A DNA stretch of 64,000 bases, from positions 124,001 to 188,000 of the forward strand of contig NZ_VMNW02000002.1 of NCBI RefSeq assembly GCF_007713735.2, read 5' to 3'. This DNA is from Amycolatopsis acidicola. Its GTDB lineage: Bacteria > Actinomycetota > Actinomycetes > Mycobacteriales > Pseudonocardiaceae. The notes below the pieces were generated by a model that saw only the letters and a list, made by a program, of their open reading frames with translations, had not been told where the DNA came from and did not search any database. Positions 27,297 through 36,694 of this stretch are shown piece after piece. The position numbers and the translations under genes were made by a program. How positions within the stretch are numbered: position 1 is the stretch's first letter; every line of letters begins with the position of its first letter.

Positions 27297-28753
27297 GCGA
27301 CTCCTCCGGTTTCCGCGTCCCAGACCCCCGGCGGCAGGCCCCGGTCCCGCAAGGCCGCCCGGACGACTTTGAAACTTCCGTTGCGCGGCAGGTCTTCCGC
27401 CACGCTCACGTACCGCGGCACGGCGTGCCGGGGCAGCCGGGCCGCGCAGTGTTCGTGCACGGCCCGGGGGTCGACGTCGCCCACGACGACGAGCAGCACC
27501 TCGTCCTCGGTGAGCTCCGACGGGACGCCGACCGCGGCGGCCGCGGTGAGGCCGGGCATCGACGCGGCCGCGTCCTCCACGCCGACCGCGCTGATGTTCA
27601 TGCCACGCCGCCGGATCACGTCCGCGGACCGGCCTTCGAAATACAGCCAGCCGTCTTCGAGGCGCGCCTGGTCGCCGGTGCGGAACCAGCCGTCGTGCCA
27701 CGCCGACTCCGTCGCCTCCGGATCGCCGACGTAGTGGGTGAACGTCAGGTTCGTCCCTTGTGGACGGACGTACAGCGCACCGTCCACCACGCGCACCTCG
27801 TACTCCGGCACCGGACGTCCGGCCGCGCCCGGGCGCACCTCGCCGACCGGGGTGGTCGCGACGTCGCCGAGTTCGGTGCACGCGTAGGCCTGCAACAACT
27901 CGACCCCGAAGCGGTCGGCCATTTCGTGCACGAGCCACGCCGGTGCCGGGCCACCGTAGGCGCGCCGGACCCGGTGTCCGCCGCTGTCCGGTGGCCGGCG
28001 CAGCAGCATCACGCACACGGCACCCATGAAGTTGAACGCCGTGATCCCCTCGGCCCTGGCCACGTCCCAGAACCGCGACGCGGAGAACCGCCGGTCCACG
28101 ACCAGCACCGCGCCGCCCAGTACCGCGGGCAGGAACGCGGCGTGCCGGGCGTTGATGTGCTGCCAGGGAAAGAAGTTGTAGAGCACGTCGGAACCGTCGT
28201 ACCGCATCGCCCGCTGGACCCGGTCCGCCTGCCCGAGCCCGGCGCCGTTCGGCAGGACCGCGCCCTTGGGTTTCCCGGTGGTGCCCGACGTCGTCACCAC
28301 GAGCGCCGGGGTGTCCAGTCCGGGCACGAAGCTCGGCAGCCTGCCACCCCGCGCGGCCAGCCCGTCATCACTGACCACAGTGGACTCGGCCAGTCTCGCC
28401 AGATGGGGTTCTTCGCTCAACCGGGCCGAATCCGCGACCGTCACCACGCAGCCGGCCGACTTCGCCAGCTGCCGCGCCCACGCGGGGTCCAGCTCGGACG
28501 GCACCGGGAGTTCGACCGCGCCCAGCAAGGACAACGCCGTCGTGAGCGCGATCGCCTCCGGGCCGCCCCGCACGGCCGTGGCGACCACGTCACCCGGCCC
28601 GGCCAGCCGCGCCAGCCCGCGCGCGTTCGCGATCGCCCGTTCGGCCAGCTCACCCGCCGTCCACCCGGGTTGCCCCGCCAGCCGGACGAGTTCGCCGTCC
28701 GGCTCGGCTTCGGCCCGGGCCAGTACCGCTTCGGCGAAGGAACGTGGCCGCAT
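27293..28753 (-). CDS. AMP-forming acyl-CoA ligase
   Basis: 486 residues from ATG at 28753 (TGATG overlap with the upstream gene). The adenylate-forming motifs are present: VVTTSGTTGKPKGAVL (P-loop, about 150-165), AYACTELGDVATTP, the hinge region GWFRTGDQARLEDGW, GRSADVIRRRGMNISAVGVED, and the C-terminal catalytic Lys in PRNGSFKV. The layout resembles crotonobetaine/carnitine-CoA ligase (CaiC) and cyclohexanecarboxylate-type ligases. It activates a carboxylic acid as CoA thioester at ATP cost, presumably an acid made by the ring-cleavage genes upstream. Confidence 0.9.
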   Translation of the reverse strand: MRPRSFAEAVLARAEAEPDGELVRLAGQPGWTAGELAERAIANARGLARLAGPGDVVATAVRGGPEAIALTTALSLLGAVELPVPSELDPAWARQLAKSAGCVVTVADSARLSEEPHLARLAESTVVSDDGLAARGGRLPSFVPGLDTPALVVTTSGTTGKPKGAVLPNGAGLGQADRVQRAMRYDGSDVLYNFFPWQHINARHAAFLPAVLGGAVLVVDRRFSASRFWDVARAEGITAFNFMGAVCVMLLRRPPDSGGHRVRRAYGGPAPAWLVHEMADRFGVELLQAYACTELGDVATTPVGEVRPGAAGRPVPEYEVRVVDGALYVRPQGTNLTFTHYVGDPEATESAWHDGWFRTGDQARLEDGWLYFEGRSADVIRRRGMNISAVGVEDAAASMPGLTAAAAVGVPSELTEDEVLLVVVGDVDPRAVHEHCAARLPRHAVPRYVSVAEDLPRNGSFKVVRAALRDRGLPPGVWDAETGGVA

Positions 28754-29868
28754 CAGCGGAACGCCGGCACGGTCGGCGGCTGCCCCAGGAACACCGCGCC
28801 CGCCGCGTCGTACATCGCGAGACTCAGGAAGGCGTGCGACTGGGGCACTTGAGCGTCGGCGACGAGCCGCCGCAGCGGGTGTCCGCTGAAGATCACCGAG
28901 GTGCCGGAGACCGACACGATCTTCTCCACCACGGACGAGGCGGTCCGGGCCAGGTGCGCGGCCGAAAGGCGCATGTCCGCGTTGCGGCGGTCGCTCACGC
29001 CGTTGCCGTCGAGGATGCCCTCCCAGGCTTCTTCGGCCGCTTCGTAGAAATACGCGCGGGCGGACCGCAACGACGCCTCGGCTTCCGCGACAGCGGCACG
29101 GTAGTAGGCGCGATCGGCAAGTTTCGGCGCGCCGGTGATACTCGCCCGTCCGCCGCCGGCCTCTTCGGCGACGTCCAGCACCGCCCGCGCGACCCCGGCG
29201 GACACCACCGAAAGCGACTGGGCCGCATAGGTGATCGCCGGGTACCGGTACAGCGGTTCGTCGAGCACGGGCGCGCCGCCGCGCACGAAGGTCCACTCCC
29301 GCGGCACCTCGACGTCCCGGACGACCAGGTCGAAGGAACCGGTGGCGCGCATGCCTTCGACGTCCCAGTCCTGGACGATCTCGACGTCCTCCGGCCGCAG
29401 CAGCGCGCCGCGCGGCTTGCCCGCGGAGGCGTCGTCGCCGGGGATGCCGACGCAGATGATGTCGGCGGCCATGCAGCCGCTGGCGAACTTCCACCGGCCG
29501 CTGACGCGGAAGCCGGCGTCGGTGGGCACGGCCTCCTGCACCGGGAACAGCGCCCCGGCGAACACCACGTCCGGCCCGCCGGCGAACATCTTCGCCTGCG
29601 ACTCCAGCGGCAGCGAGCCGAGGTAGACCAGCTGAGAACCGAAACTGGCCACCCAGCCTGCCGAACCGTCGACGGCAGAGATGCGCTCGACCATCCGCAG
29701 GAACTCCGCCGGCGGCATCGGCTCCCCGCCGAAGCGGGCGGGCGTCGAGGCCCGGTAGACGCCGAGTGGTTTGAGCTTGTCCACGAAGTCCCGTGGGACG
29801 TAGCGCTGTGCGTGGAACTCCTCCTTGCGCTCGCCCAGCTCGGCGAGCACCTCCTCGAACGCTCCCAT
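28753..29868 (-). CDS. Acyl-CoA dehydrogenase-fold flavoprotein (HsaA/HpaB-like monooxygenase type)
   Basis: 371 residues from ATG at 29868 with GAGGGAGGC upstream. The N-terminus (LKPLGVYRASTPARFGGEPMP) and middle (GWVASFGSQLVYLGSLPLE, VSGRWKFASGCMAADIICVG) resemble the group of acyl-CoA-dehydrogenase-fold enzymes that act as flavin-dependent monooxygenases (HsaA, DszC-like, 3-hydroxybenzoate types) rather than true dehydrogenases; the YEGTS-type catalytic Glu segment is absent. The end (VSVSGTSVIFSGHPLRRLVADAQVPQSH) matches that group. It would need reduced flavin from a partner reductase, which is not adjacent. Substrate unknown. Confidence 0.83.
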   Translation of the reverse strand: MGAFEEVLAELGERKEEFHAQRYVPRDFVDKLKPLGVYRASTPARFGGEPMPPAEFLRMVERISAVDGSAGWVASFGSQLVYLGSLPLESQAKMFAGGPDVVFAGALFPVQEAVPTDAGFRVSGRWKFASGCMAADIICVGIPGDDASAGKPRGALLRPEDVEIVQDWDVEGMRATGSFDLVVRDVEVPREWTFVRGGAPVLDEPLYRYPAITYAAQSLSVVSAGVARAVLDVAEEAGGGRASITGAPKLADRAYYRAAVAEAEASLRSARAYFYEAAEEAWEGILDGNGVSDRRNADMRLSAAHLARTASSVVEKIVSVSGTSVIFSGHPLRRLVADAQVPQSHAFLSLAMYDAAGAVFLGQPPTVPAFR

Positions 29869-29883
29869 CCGTGCCTCCCTCGT

Positions 29884-30687
29884 TCAGCCGCGCAGAAAGG
29901 GCAGCACCGCGGCGGCGACCTCGGCCGGGCACTGCTCCATCAACGGAACCATGCCGCCGGGAATGGTCACCACCTTCCGGCTCGCGGCGTGCACCAGGTG
30001 CTTGTCGAGCTTCGGCACGTCAGGCAGGGCGAACGGGTCCGCCTCGCCGCCGATCAGCAGCACCGGGGCGGTGACCAGCCCGATCCGCTCCTCCATCCGG
30101 TAGCGCACGCAGGCGCGGTGGCCCTCGGCCGGGTCGACGCCGTGGGCCAGGGCGTCGTGCAGGAACCGGTCGCGCAGATCGGGCCGGTCTCCGGGGTAGT
30201 ACGGGCGCCGGATGCCCCACATCTCGACCAGGTGCCGCCCGTCCTCGCTCGGGCCGACCTCGTCCACGGTGGTGCGGTCGGCGTGGTCGGCACGGTAGTC
30301 CGGGCCGGTCCAGGGCGTGGAGGAGAGCACGAGCGCCCGCACGCGGTCCGGGTTCGCGGCGGCCAGCTCGACGCCGACCGCTCCCCCGGTGTGGTGCCCG
30401 AGTACCGCGACCTCCGCCAGCTCCAGCGCGTCGAGGAAGGCCAGCACGCCGTGGGCGAACAGCTCGATCGTCTGCGGCGCGGGCAGCCGGGCGCTCTGCC
30501 CGAAGCCGGGCATGTCGAGCGCCAGCACCCGGTTCTCCTTGGCCAGCAACGGTTGCAGCTCGCGGAACTCGTCGTGGGAGCGCGGAGTCTGGTGCAGCAG
30601 CACGACGACCGGGCCGCTGCCCGCTTCCGCGTAGTGCACCTGGCCCACGGCCGTGTCGGCGTAGGCCCGGCGGATCCCGTCAGTCAT
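29884..30687 (-). CDS. Alpha/beta hydrolase-fold protein with altered catalytic residues
   Basis: 267 residues, overlapping the permease gene by 8 bases. The fold is clear (VVVLLHQTPRSHDEF, LALDMPGFGQSARLP, PVLLIGGEADPF), but the nucleophile elbow reads GHHTGG, with His where Ser is expected, and the usual C-terminal His motif is replaced by PGGMVPLMEQCP. Only the acid (GEADPF) is conserved. Proteins with GHHTG elbows exist in other bacteria, so this is a subfamily trait rather than damage. It may bind a ligand or use another mechanism. Function unknown. Confidence 0.85.
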   Translation of the reverse strand: MTDGIRRAYADTAVGQVHYAEAGSGPVVVLLHQTPRSHDEFRELQPLLAKENRVLALDMPGFGQSARLPAPQTIELFAHGVLAFLDALELAEVAVLGHHTGGAVGVELAAANPDRVRALVLSSTPWTGPDYRADHADRTTVDEVGPSEDGRHLVEMWGIRRPYYPGDRPDLRDRFLHDALAHGVDPAEGHRACVRYRMEERIGLVTAPVLLIGGEADPFALPDVPKLDKHLVHAASRKVVTIPGGMVPLMEQCPAEVAAAVLPFLRG

Positions 30688-32095
30688 GAGCGACCGCCTT
30701 CGGCTTGAGCAGGGAGGTTCGGGCGAACGGGTACAGCACCAGGCAAAGCACGGTGGCGCTGAGGAAGCCGAACGGGAACAAGCCGGTCTCCGACAGCACG
30801 TACGACACCACCGACGACACGGCGACGGTCACGACACCGGCCCAGTTGACCGGTTCCTCGCGGTGCCGCCGGTCGCGCCGGGACACGAAGTAGTAGTCGG
30901 CGATGGCCGTGGCGATGATGCCCATCATGATCATACCGAGCACGCTGATGAACCCGGACAGGTGCGCGAACACCCCGGCGGCGATCAGGAGCAGGCAGAC
31001 CGCGTTGGCCACGAGGATCATCACGAACCGGTTCGGGGTACGGCCGGTGAGCACATGCCAGAGGTTCGACAGCGCCAGCGAGCCGGAGTAGACGTTGAGC
31101 ACCTGGACTTTCGCCTGCGCCACGTACATCAGCACGAAGCCGATGGTGCCGGAGACGATCACGAAGTAGGCGCCGGTGTTCGTCGTCGCCAGTGCCGTCG
31201 CGGCGGCCGCGGCGCCGGCCGGGGTCGCCTGCCCGTGGGCGACCAGGTAGTCGCCGGCCAGGCTGCTCCCGCCGGTGAGCACCAGCACGCCGAGCGCGAT
31301 GCCGACGAGGTCGAGCATGATCACGCCGACCAGGTTCACGCCGCCGACGGACGACCGGCCGCGGGCGTAGCGCGTGTAGTCGGCGTTGACCAGGATCAGC
31401 GCCGCGCCCTGCCCGCCGAGGATGCCGACGACCTCGAAGAACCGGGACGCCCCGGAGCCGGTGGACACGGTGGCGGCTTTGGTGAACGCCTCACCGAGGG
31501 TCGCGCCGGAGGTGTCGTAGATGCGGAAGACCATGTACGCCAGCAGAAGCAGGAAGAGGATCACCAGCGCGGAGGACGTGCGGGCGACCACCTTGATGCC
31601 GAACATCGACAGCACGATCCACGCCACGGTCAGCACGCCGTAGACGAGGATGCGGGAGCCGGTGCTGTCCTGCCAGCCCAGCGCGAACAGGGTTCCGTTG
31701 TACAGCAGCACGTTCTCGCTCGCGCAGAACCCGATGATCATGATCGCGAAAGCGAGCGAGGAGATCGCCGAGCCGCGCACGCCGAGCCCGTAGAAGCGCG
31801 GGAGCACGGTGCCGGACAGGCCCTCGACGCGGGCGATATTGCCGAACAGCCAGCCGATCGCGAGCACGAACGCCGCGACCAGGACGCCCGCGAGCAGGCC
31901 CAGCATCGAGCCGACGAGCGCGGTGATGGTGCCCGCGAGCGTCAGCTGCAGCAACGAGGTGGCCACGCCGGCGGGCAGCCAGGACAGGTACCAGCCGGAC
32001 TTGCGTTCGGTTTCGGGGACCGGGGTGAGGGAGTTGTCGTCGATCGTGCGCCGGACGCCGTCGGCTTGCGCCTCGGCGGTCGTCTGTTCCAGCAA
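30680..32095 (-). CDS. NCS1-family permease (cytosine/purine/hydantoin type)
   Basis: 471 residues from TTG at 32095, supported by GGAGGAAGAAC 7 bases upstream. About 12 membrane segments. NCS1 features: SLTPVPETERKSGWYLSWLPAGVATSLLQL at the start and GGQGAALILVNADYTRYAR in the middle, as in CodB/PucI-type carriers. Known substrates are nucleobases, hydantoins, allantoin, and pyridoxine, driven by Na+ or H+. Its place inside a ring-degradation array suggests uptake of a planar N-heterocycle; this is inferred. Confidence 0.9.
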   Translation of the reverse strand: MLEQTTAEAQADGVRRTIDDNSLTPVPETERKSGWYLSWLPAGVATSLLQLTLAGTITALVGSMLGLLAGVLVAAFVLAIGWLFGNIARVEGLSGTVLPRFYGLGVRGSAISSLAFAIMIIGFCASENVLLYNGTLFALGWQDSTGSRILVYGVLTVAWIVLSMFGIKVVARTSSALVILFLLLLAYMVFRIYDTSGATLGEAFTKAATVSTGSGASRFFEVVGILGGQGAALILVNADYTRYARGRSSVGGVNLVGVIMLDLVGIALGVLVLTGGSSLAGDYLVAHGQATPAGAAAAATALATTNTGAYFVIVSGTIGFVLMYVAQAKVQVLNVYSGSLALSNLWHVLTGRTPNRFVMILVANAVCLLLIAAGVFAHLSGFISVLGMIMMGIIATAIADYYFVSRRDRRHREEPVNWAGVVTVAVSSVVSYVLSETGLFPFGFLSATVLCLVLYPFARTSLLKPKAVAHD

Positions 32096-32111
32096 GTTCT
32101 TCCTCCGGGGC

Positions 32112-34052
32112 TCAGGCGGGGACGGTGCGGGAGGCGAGCAGCGCCGCGGCGGTGCGCTCGGCGAGGGCCATGATGGTGATCATCGGGTTCACCCCGGGCG
32201 CGGTGGGCAGCGCGGAGGCGTCCCCGATCCACACCCCGGCGGTGTCGTGCAGCTGCCCCCGGCCGTCCGCGACCGAGGTGGCCGGGTCGGCGCCGAGGCG
32301 GCAGGAACCCATCTGGTGCGCGGAAAACGCGGTGTGTTCGGCGGCGGGCGCGGTGGCGAGGCTGGCCAGGTAGTCCTCGAAATCCTCGCCGCGCCGCCAG
32401 CGGTGGTCGCTCCAGTGGAAGGTGAAGATCTCGCGCGCGCCCGCGGCGCGGTGCATCCGCGCGAGTTCGGTGTGCGCGCGGCGGGCGACGCGCAGGTCGG
32501 TTTCGTCGTCGAGGTCCCAGCGGATCGCCGCCCGGCCTTCGCGGTCGAGGTACACCTCGCCGCTGCCGTGGTCGTGCGCGACGCCGTGCCAGGTGGCGAA
32601 GTACGGCAGGTTCCGCAGCATCTCCCGGTGCCGGGCCGCGCCGGTGAACGGGGTCTGGCCCGCCCACGTCAGCGGGTTCAACGTCAGGCTTTCGACGAGG
32701 AAGCCGGTGCCGTTCTCGCAGCGGGTGAGGTCGAAGCTGACCGCGGACTGGATCTGCCCGCTCCACGCCTCGACCGGCTGGTCGTAGACGCCGGTGACGA
32801 TCCACGCGGGATGCAGCCGCAGGTTCTTCCCGGCCGCGGGCCCGCCGATCCCGGACCGCAGCAGCACCGCCGGGGATTCCACGCCCCCGGCGGCGACCAC
32901 GACCGTCGGCGCGCCGACGCTCAGCCGCTTGCCGTCGCGGGTGGCGATGACCCCGGTAGCGCGGCCGCCGGTGGTGGTGATCCGCTCGACCGTGCAGCCG
33001 GTGATGATCCGCGCGCCCGCCGCCACGGCGTCCCGCAGGTACGTGTGCAGCACGGAGGCCTTCGAACCACGGCGGCAACCGGCGTTGCAGAAGCCGCAGT
33101 ACTCCGCTTCGTCGTCGAGTTTCGCGTTGCGGGGCAACGGTTCGTGCGCGTAACCGTGAGCGGCGAGGCCGGTGATCATGGCGCGGGTGTTGGCGTTGTA
33201 GGTGGTGGCGTCGGTGTTGACGCCAAGGCGTTCCCAGACGAGGTCGGTGTACTTGTCGAACTCGGGACCGTCCACACCGGACAGACCTTCGGCCGCCCAC
33301 AGTTCGCGGATCTCGCCCGGCGTGCGCAGGCAGACCATCGAGTTGATGAGCGTGCCGCCGCCGAGCACCGAACCGGCGAGCACGCCGACGCTCCCGGTGT
33401 CGGAGTACAACGCCCCGCCGCGCAGGAACATCTCGCCGGCGTGCGCGTCGATCTGGTCGAAGTCGGACTCGTCCCGGCGCTGCCCGGCTTCCACGATCAC
33501 CACCGAGTGCCCGGCCTCCGCCGCCCGCGCGGCGATCACCGCTCCCCCGGCTCCGGAACCGATCACGCACACGTCGGCGGAGACCACGTCTCCGGGTTCG
33601 GTCACGGCGATCCGCCCCGGCACGTCACCGGCCGCCAGTGCCGGCGGGCCGGGGTAGCCGACAACCGGCCAGACCGGGTTGCGGCCGGTTTCGTCGACGG
33701 CACCGACGAAAGCCCCGAACGTCATCGCGCGCAGCTGCCGGATTCCCAGGCGCAGCACCGGGTTCAGCTCGGCTGCCTCGTCCAGGACACGTACTCGCTC
33801 TTCGGCACTCAGGTCCGCGAAGCCTTGCGCCGCCAGGTATTCCAGCACAGCGGCGACGGCGTCCCGAAGGTTCGCCGTCAACCCGGCGACACCGGAACGC
33901 ACGGATTCGTCGATGCCGCGGGCGAGCGCGCCGTCCCGGTAGAACTCGGCGAGTGCCCGGTCGGCTCCCTCCGGCGGTGGCAGCGAGGGCAGGAAAGCAT
34001 CGCAGACGGCCGAGAGTGTCCTTGCTGCGTCCGGATCCGTCGGTTCGCGCAC
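32112..34052 (-). CDS. GMC-family oxidoreductase with N-terminal helical domain
   Basis: 646 residues from GTG at 34052 (GAAGGGGACC upstream). An N-terminal helical domain of about 150 residues (TLSAVCDAFLPSLPPPEG, FYRDGALARG) precedes the FAD domain starting VCVIGSGAGGAVIAARAAEAGHSVVIVEAG. Further GMC signatures: GSVLGGGTLINSMVCLR, a Cys-rich EYCGFCNAGCRRGSK loop, and the C-terminal HQMGSCRLGADPATSV and PTAPGVNPMITIMALAER. This domain order resembles long-chain alcohol oxidases (FAO type). It would oxidise a primary alcohol to aldehyde. It is the first gene after the IclR gene, separated by 88 bases and perhaps with its own promoter. Confidence 0.9.
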   Translation of the reverse strand: MREPTDPDAARTLSAVCDAFLPSLPPPEGADRALAEFYRDGALARGIDESVRSGVAGLTANLRDAVAAVLEYLAAQGFADLSAEERVRVLDEAAELNPVLRLGIRQLRAMTFGAFVGAVDETGRNPVWPVVGYPGPPALAAGDVPGRIAVTEPGDVVSADVCVIGSGAGGAVIAARAAEAGHSVVIVEAGQRRDESDFDQIDAHAGEMFLRGGALYSDTGSVGVLAGSVLGGGTLINSMVCLRTPGEIRELWAAEGLSGVDGPEFDKYTDLVWERLGVNTDATTYNANTRAMITGLAAHGYAHEPLPRNAKLDDEAEYCGFCNAGCRRGSKASVLHTYLRDAVAAGARIITGCTVERITTTGGRATGVIATRDGKRLSVGAPTVVVAAGGVESPAVLLRSGIGGPAAGKNLRLHPAWIVTGVYDQPVEAWSGQIQSAVSFDLTRCENGTGFLVESLTLNPLTWAGQTPFTGAARHREMLRNLPYFATWHGVAHDHGSGEVYLDREGRAAIRWDLDDETDLRVARRAHTELARMHRAAGAREIFTFHWSDHRWRRGEDFEDYLASLATAPAAEHTAFSAHQMGSCRLGADPATSVADGRGQLHDTAGVWIGDASALPTAPGVNPMITIMALAERTAAALLASRTVPA

Positions 34053-34127
34053 GGGGTCCCCTTCCAGCGGGCGGGCTTCCCGTGGACAGTTCCCGGAAAA
34101 CCGCGCCGGGACAACGAGCGGGTCCGG

Positions 34128-34143
34128 TGAGCGAAACCGCTCA
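34128..34143 (-). terminator. Small hairpin at the end of the IclR gene
   Basis: TGAGCG and CGCTCA make a 6-bp stem with a 4-base loop and include the last base pairs of the IclR stop codon. It could attenuate transcription into the GMC gene; no T run follows. Confidence 0.3.
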
Positions 34144-34893
34144 GTCGCTGGCGAGCGTCGCGGTGATGCGCCGCGCGACCATGCCGAGCAGGCCGGCGAA
34201 CTTCGGCACGTCGCCGCGCACCAGGGGCGCCGTCACCGACAGCGCGCCCGCGGTCGTGCCCGTGGCACCCAGCAGGGGCACCGCGACGCTGAGATAGCCG
34301 ATGCGGGTCTGCTCGTGCTCGACCGCGTAGCCGGTCTCGCGCGCGCGGGCGAGCTCTTGGAGCAACAGACCGGGCGTCGCCACGGTGCGCGGGGTCATCC
34401 GTTCCAGCGGGCTCGCGACGACCTCGTCGACGAGCGCGCGCGAACCGAACGCGAGCAGCACCTTCCCGGTCGCGGTGCAGTGCAGGGGCATCCGCCCCGC
34501 GATCCGGGAAGGCTTCTTGACCTGGTGGTGCCCGGACACCTTCTCCAGGTAGAGCACCTCCATCCCGTCGAGCACCGCGAGGTGCACCGTCTCGCCGGTC
34601 GCGTGGTAGAGGTCCTCCATGTAGGGGCGCGCGGCGTCACGGAGGATCCGCTGCCGCGGCACCCGCTGCCCGATCTCGAACAACCGCATGCCGAGCCAGT
34701 AGTCCGCGCCACGGCGCTCCAGCACCCCCCAGCGCACCAGCTCCTGCGCGAGCCGGTGCACCGACGCCTTGGCCACGCCGGAACGGCGGGACAGCTCCGA
34801 CAGGCTCAGGTGCTCCTCGTCCGGGCCGAACGCCTCCAGGATGCGCTGCACCTTGCCGAGCACGCTGTTGGCGTCCGCATCCGGCTCGCTCAC
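34141..34893 (-). CDS. IclR-family transcriptional regulator (supercluster)
   Basis: 250 residues. The helix-turn-helix is NSVLGKVQRILEAF...LSLSELSRRSGVAKASVHRLAQELVRWGVLER; the effector domain starts near residue 80 (DLYHATGETVHLAVLDGMEVLYLEKV) and ends SVAVPLLGATGTTAGALSVTAPL. It is clearly related to the IclR at 45820: both share NSVLGK and the recognition helix KAS..RLAQELV.WG. The gene is embedded in the array, coupled to the quinone oxidoreductase (ATGA). With its paralogue it is the best candidate for binding the recurring 17-base palindrome. Confidence 0.93.
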   Translation of the reverse strand: MSEPDADANSVLGKVQRILEAFGPDEEHLSLSELSRRSGVAKASVHRLAQELVRWGVLERRGADYWLGMRLFEIGQRVPRQRILRDAARPYMEDLYHATGETVHLAVLDGMEVLYLEKVSGHHQVKKPSRIAGRMPLHCTATGKVLLAFGSRALVDEVVASPLERMTPRTVATPGLLLQELARARETGYAVEHEQTRIGYLSVAVPLLGATGTTAGALSVTAPLVRGDVPKFAGLLGMVARRITATLASD

Positions 34894-35828
34894 CCGGGCG
34901 TCACCACCGCCCGGCCACGCACCTGTCCTGTGCGGAGTGCGTCCAGCGCGGCGGCGATGTCGCCGAGGCCGAACGTTTCGGTCTCCACGCGCAGGGTCCC
35001 GGCCGCGAGCCGGTCCAGCAGCCCGCCCGCCACCTCACGCGCGCGGCGCTCCCGGCGGATCATGTTGACCGGCAGGAACGCGACGTCGTCGAGCAGCCAC
35101 GAGGACAGCTCGAGCTCGATCTTCGCCCCGTGCACGTAGCCGATCAGCACCGCCCGGCCGCCGGGCCGCACCCAGCGCGCCCGGTCCACCAGCCCGGGGC
35201 CGCCCACGGTGTCGATCAGCACGGCCGCCGGGCGCTCGTCGGCGAGGCCTTCGAGTTCGTCCGCCGTCCGGGCTTCGATACCCGCCGGCACCCGGTCGAG
35301 ACTGTCCTTTCGCGACACCACGCCCACGACGTGCGCGCCCGCGGCGGCCGCTTGCTGCGCGGCCATCGAGCCGACCGCCCCGGCCGCGCCGGTCACGATG
35401 ACGTGGTCCCCGGCCTGCACCCGGCCGACGTCGTGCACGGCGACGTAGCCGGTGGTGGCGGGGACGAAGAACGTCGCGGCCACGTCGGGCGGTAGCTCCG
35501 GATCCAACGGCATCACCGCTTTCCGGGGCGCGGCGACACGTTCGGTCCACGTGCCGTCGCGGTTCATGCCCAGCCCGCCGCCGCGGAGCATCACCTGCGT
35601 GCCCGGCTTCAGGTCGTCCGCCTCCAGCACCACGCCCGCGCCCTCGACCCCGCCGATGTAGGGCAGCGACGGCTTCAGCCCGAACGTCCCGCTCGCGACC
35701 GTCACGTCCAGGTGCGCGACCGCGGCGGCCTGGACCTGCACCAGGACCTCACCTTCGCCACGTACCGGCTCGGGCACGTCGTCCACGACCGGGTTGGCGC
35801 CCCAGCCGTGGAACCGCGCGGCCCGCAT
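34890..35828 (-). CDS. Zinc-type alcohol dehydrogenase-like quinone oxidoreductase
   Basis: 312 residues from ATG at 35828 (TGATG overlap). MDR fold: MRAARFHGWGANPVVDDVPEPVRGEGEVLV, catalytic-domain segment VAHLDVTVASGTFGLKPSLPYIGGVEGAG, and the NADPH loop VIVTGAAGAVGSMAAQQAAAAG. The Cys/His zinc ligands of alcohol dehydrogenases are absent, which places it with quinone oxidoreductases/enoyl reductases (QOR type). It may reduce a quinone or an alpha,beta-unsaturated ketone formed in ring breakdown. Confidence 0.9.
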   Translation of the reverse strand: MRAARFHGWGANPVVDDVPEPVRGEGEVLVQVQAAAVAHLDVTVASGTFGLKPSLPYIGGVEGAGVVLEADDLKPGTQVMLRGGGLGMNRDGTWTERVAAPRKAVMPLDPELPPDVAATFFVPATTGYVAVHDVGRVQAGDHVIVTGAAGAVGSMAAQQAAAAGAHVVGVVSRKDSLDRVPAGIEARTADELEGLADERPAAVLIDTVGGPGLVDRARWVRPGGRAVLIGYVHGAKIELELSSWLLDDVAFLPVNMIRRERRAREVAGGLLDRLAAGTLRVETETFGLGDIAAALDALRTGQVRGRAVVTPG

Positions 35829-36682
35829 CAGGCGGTGGCCTTGCGCAGGAACTCGAGGCTCAATGGGTTGTACCGCGCGGCCTTCTCGTGCTGGGGCCAG
35901 TGCCCGCACTCCTCGAACAGCTCCAGCTGCGAACCCGGGATGTTCTCGTGCATCTTGGCCGCCTCGGGCACCTCTCCGAACGGGTTCTGCCTGCCCCACA
36001 CGATCAGCGTGGGCTGGGTGATCCGGGCGAGGTCACCGGGCCGCAGGAGGTTGCGCTGACGGCGTTCCATGTCCTGCAGCGAAAGCAGGTTGTCCACATT
36101 GGCCACGAATTCGGGCGTGTGGTAGATCGCGTGGCGCACCTGCACGAGCTCCTCGGTGGCGTCCGCTTCGGACGCCATCAGCAGGCGGAGCCGTTTGCGG
36201 GTCAGCTCGAGGTCGTCGGTGGCGACGGCGTCCTTGGTGCTGGTGCGGATCCGGTTCATCACCTCGGGGTTGGCCACCGTGCCGCCCGCGCACAGCAGCT
36301 GCAGGCTGGCCACGCGCTCCGGGTGGTCGATCGCCGCGCGGGCGCCCACCCAGCCGCCGAGCGACTCCCCCACGATGTGCGCCTTCTCGATGCCCACCGC
36401 GTCGAAGTAGTCCAGCAGATGCCGCACGTAGTCGGCGATTTCGTAGGGGCGGTCCGGTTTCCCGGTGTAACCGTGGCCGAGCATGTCGATCGCGTGCAGG
36501 TCGTACCCGGCGTGCGCGGTGATGTTGCGGCTGAACGCCTCGAGATGCCCGCTGGTGCCGTGCAGGAACACGACGCTCGCGGCGTCCGGGTCGCCGGCGC
36601 GCAGCGTGCGGGTGCGCACCCCGGCCGCGTCGACGTACTCGACGCGGTATGCGGTGGGGCTCAGTTCGGTCCAGATGGTCAC
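35828..36682 (-). CDS. Alpha/beta hydrolase, meta-cleavage product hydrolase type (MhpC-like)
   Basis: 284 residues from GTG at 36682 with AAAGAGAG upstream. A full triad is visible: Ser in VGESLGGWVGA (about residue 107), Asp region VWGRQNPFGEVP and His in EECGHWPQHEKA (about 261). The GHWPQ.E ending and the LARITQPTLIVWG strand are typical of C-C bond hydrolases acting on meta-cleavage products (MhpC, HsaD, DmpD). It would hydrolyse the ring-opened product of the extradiol dioxygenase. A second such hydrolase follows upstream at 36811, so two products or two isomers may be handled. Confidence 0.88.
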   Translation of the reverse strand: MTIWTELSPTAYRVEYVDAAGVRTRTLRAGDPDAASVVFLHGTSGHLEAFSRNITAHAGYDLHAIDMLGHGYTGKPDRPYEIADYVRHLLDYFDAVGIEKAHIVGESLGGWVGARAAIDHPERVASLQLLCAGGTVANPEVMNRIRTSTKDAVATDDLELTRKRLRLLMASEADATEELVQVRHAIYHTPEFVANVDNLLSLQDMERRQRNLLRPGDLARITQPTLIVWGRQNPFGEVPEAAKMHENIPGSQLELFEECGHWPQHEKAARYNPLSLEFLRKATA

Positions 36683-36694
36683 GGGAACTCTCTT

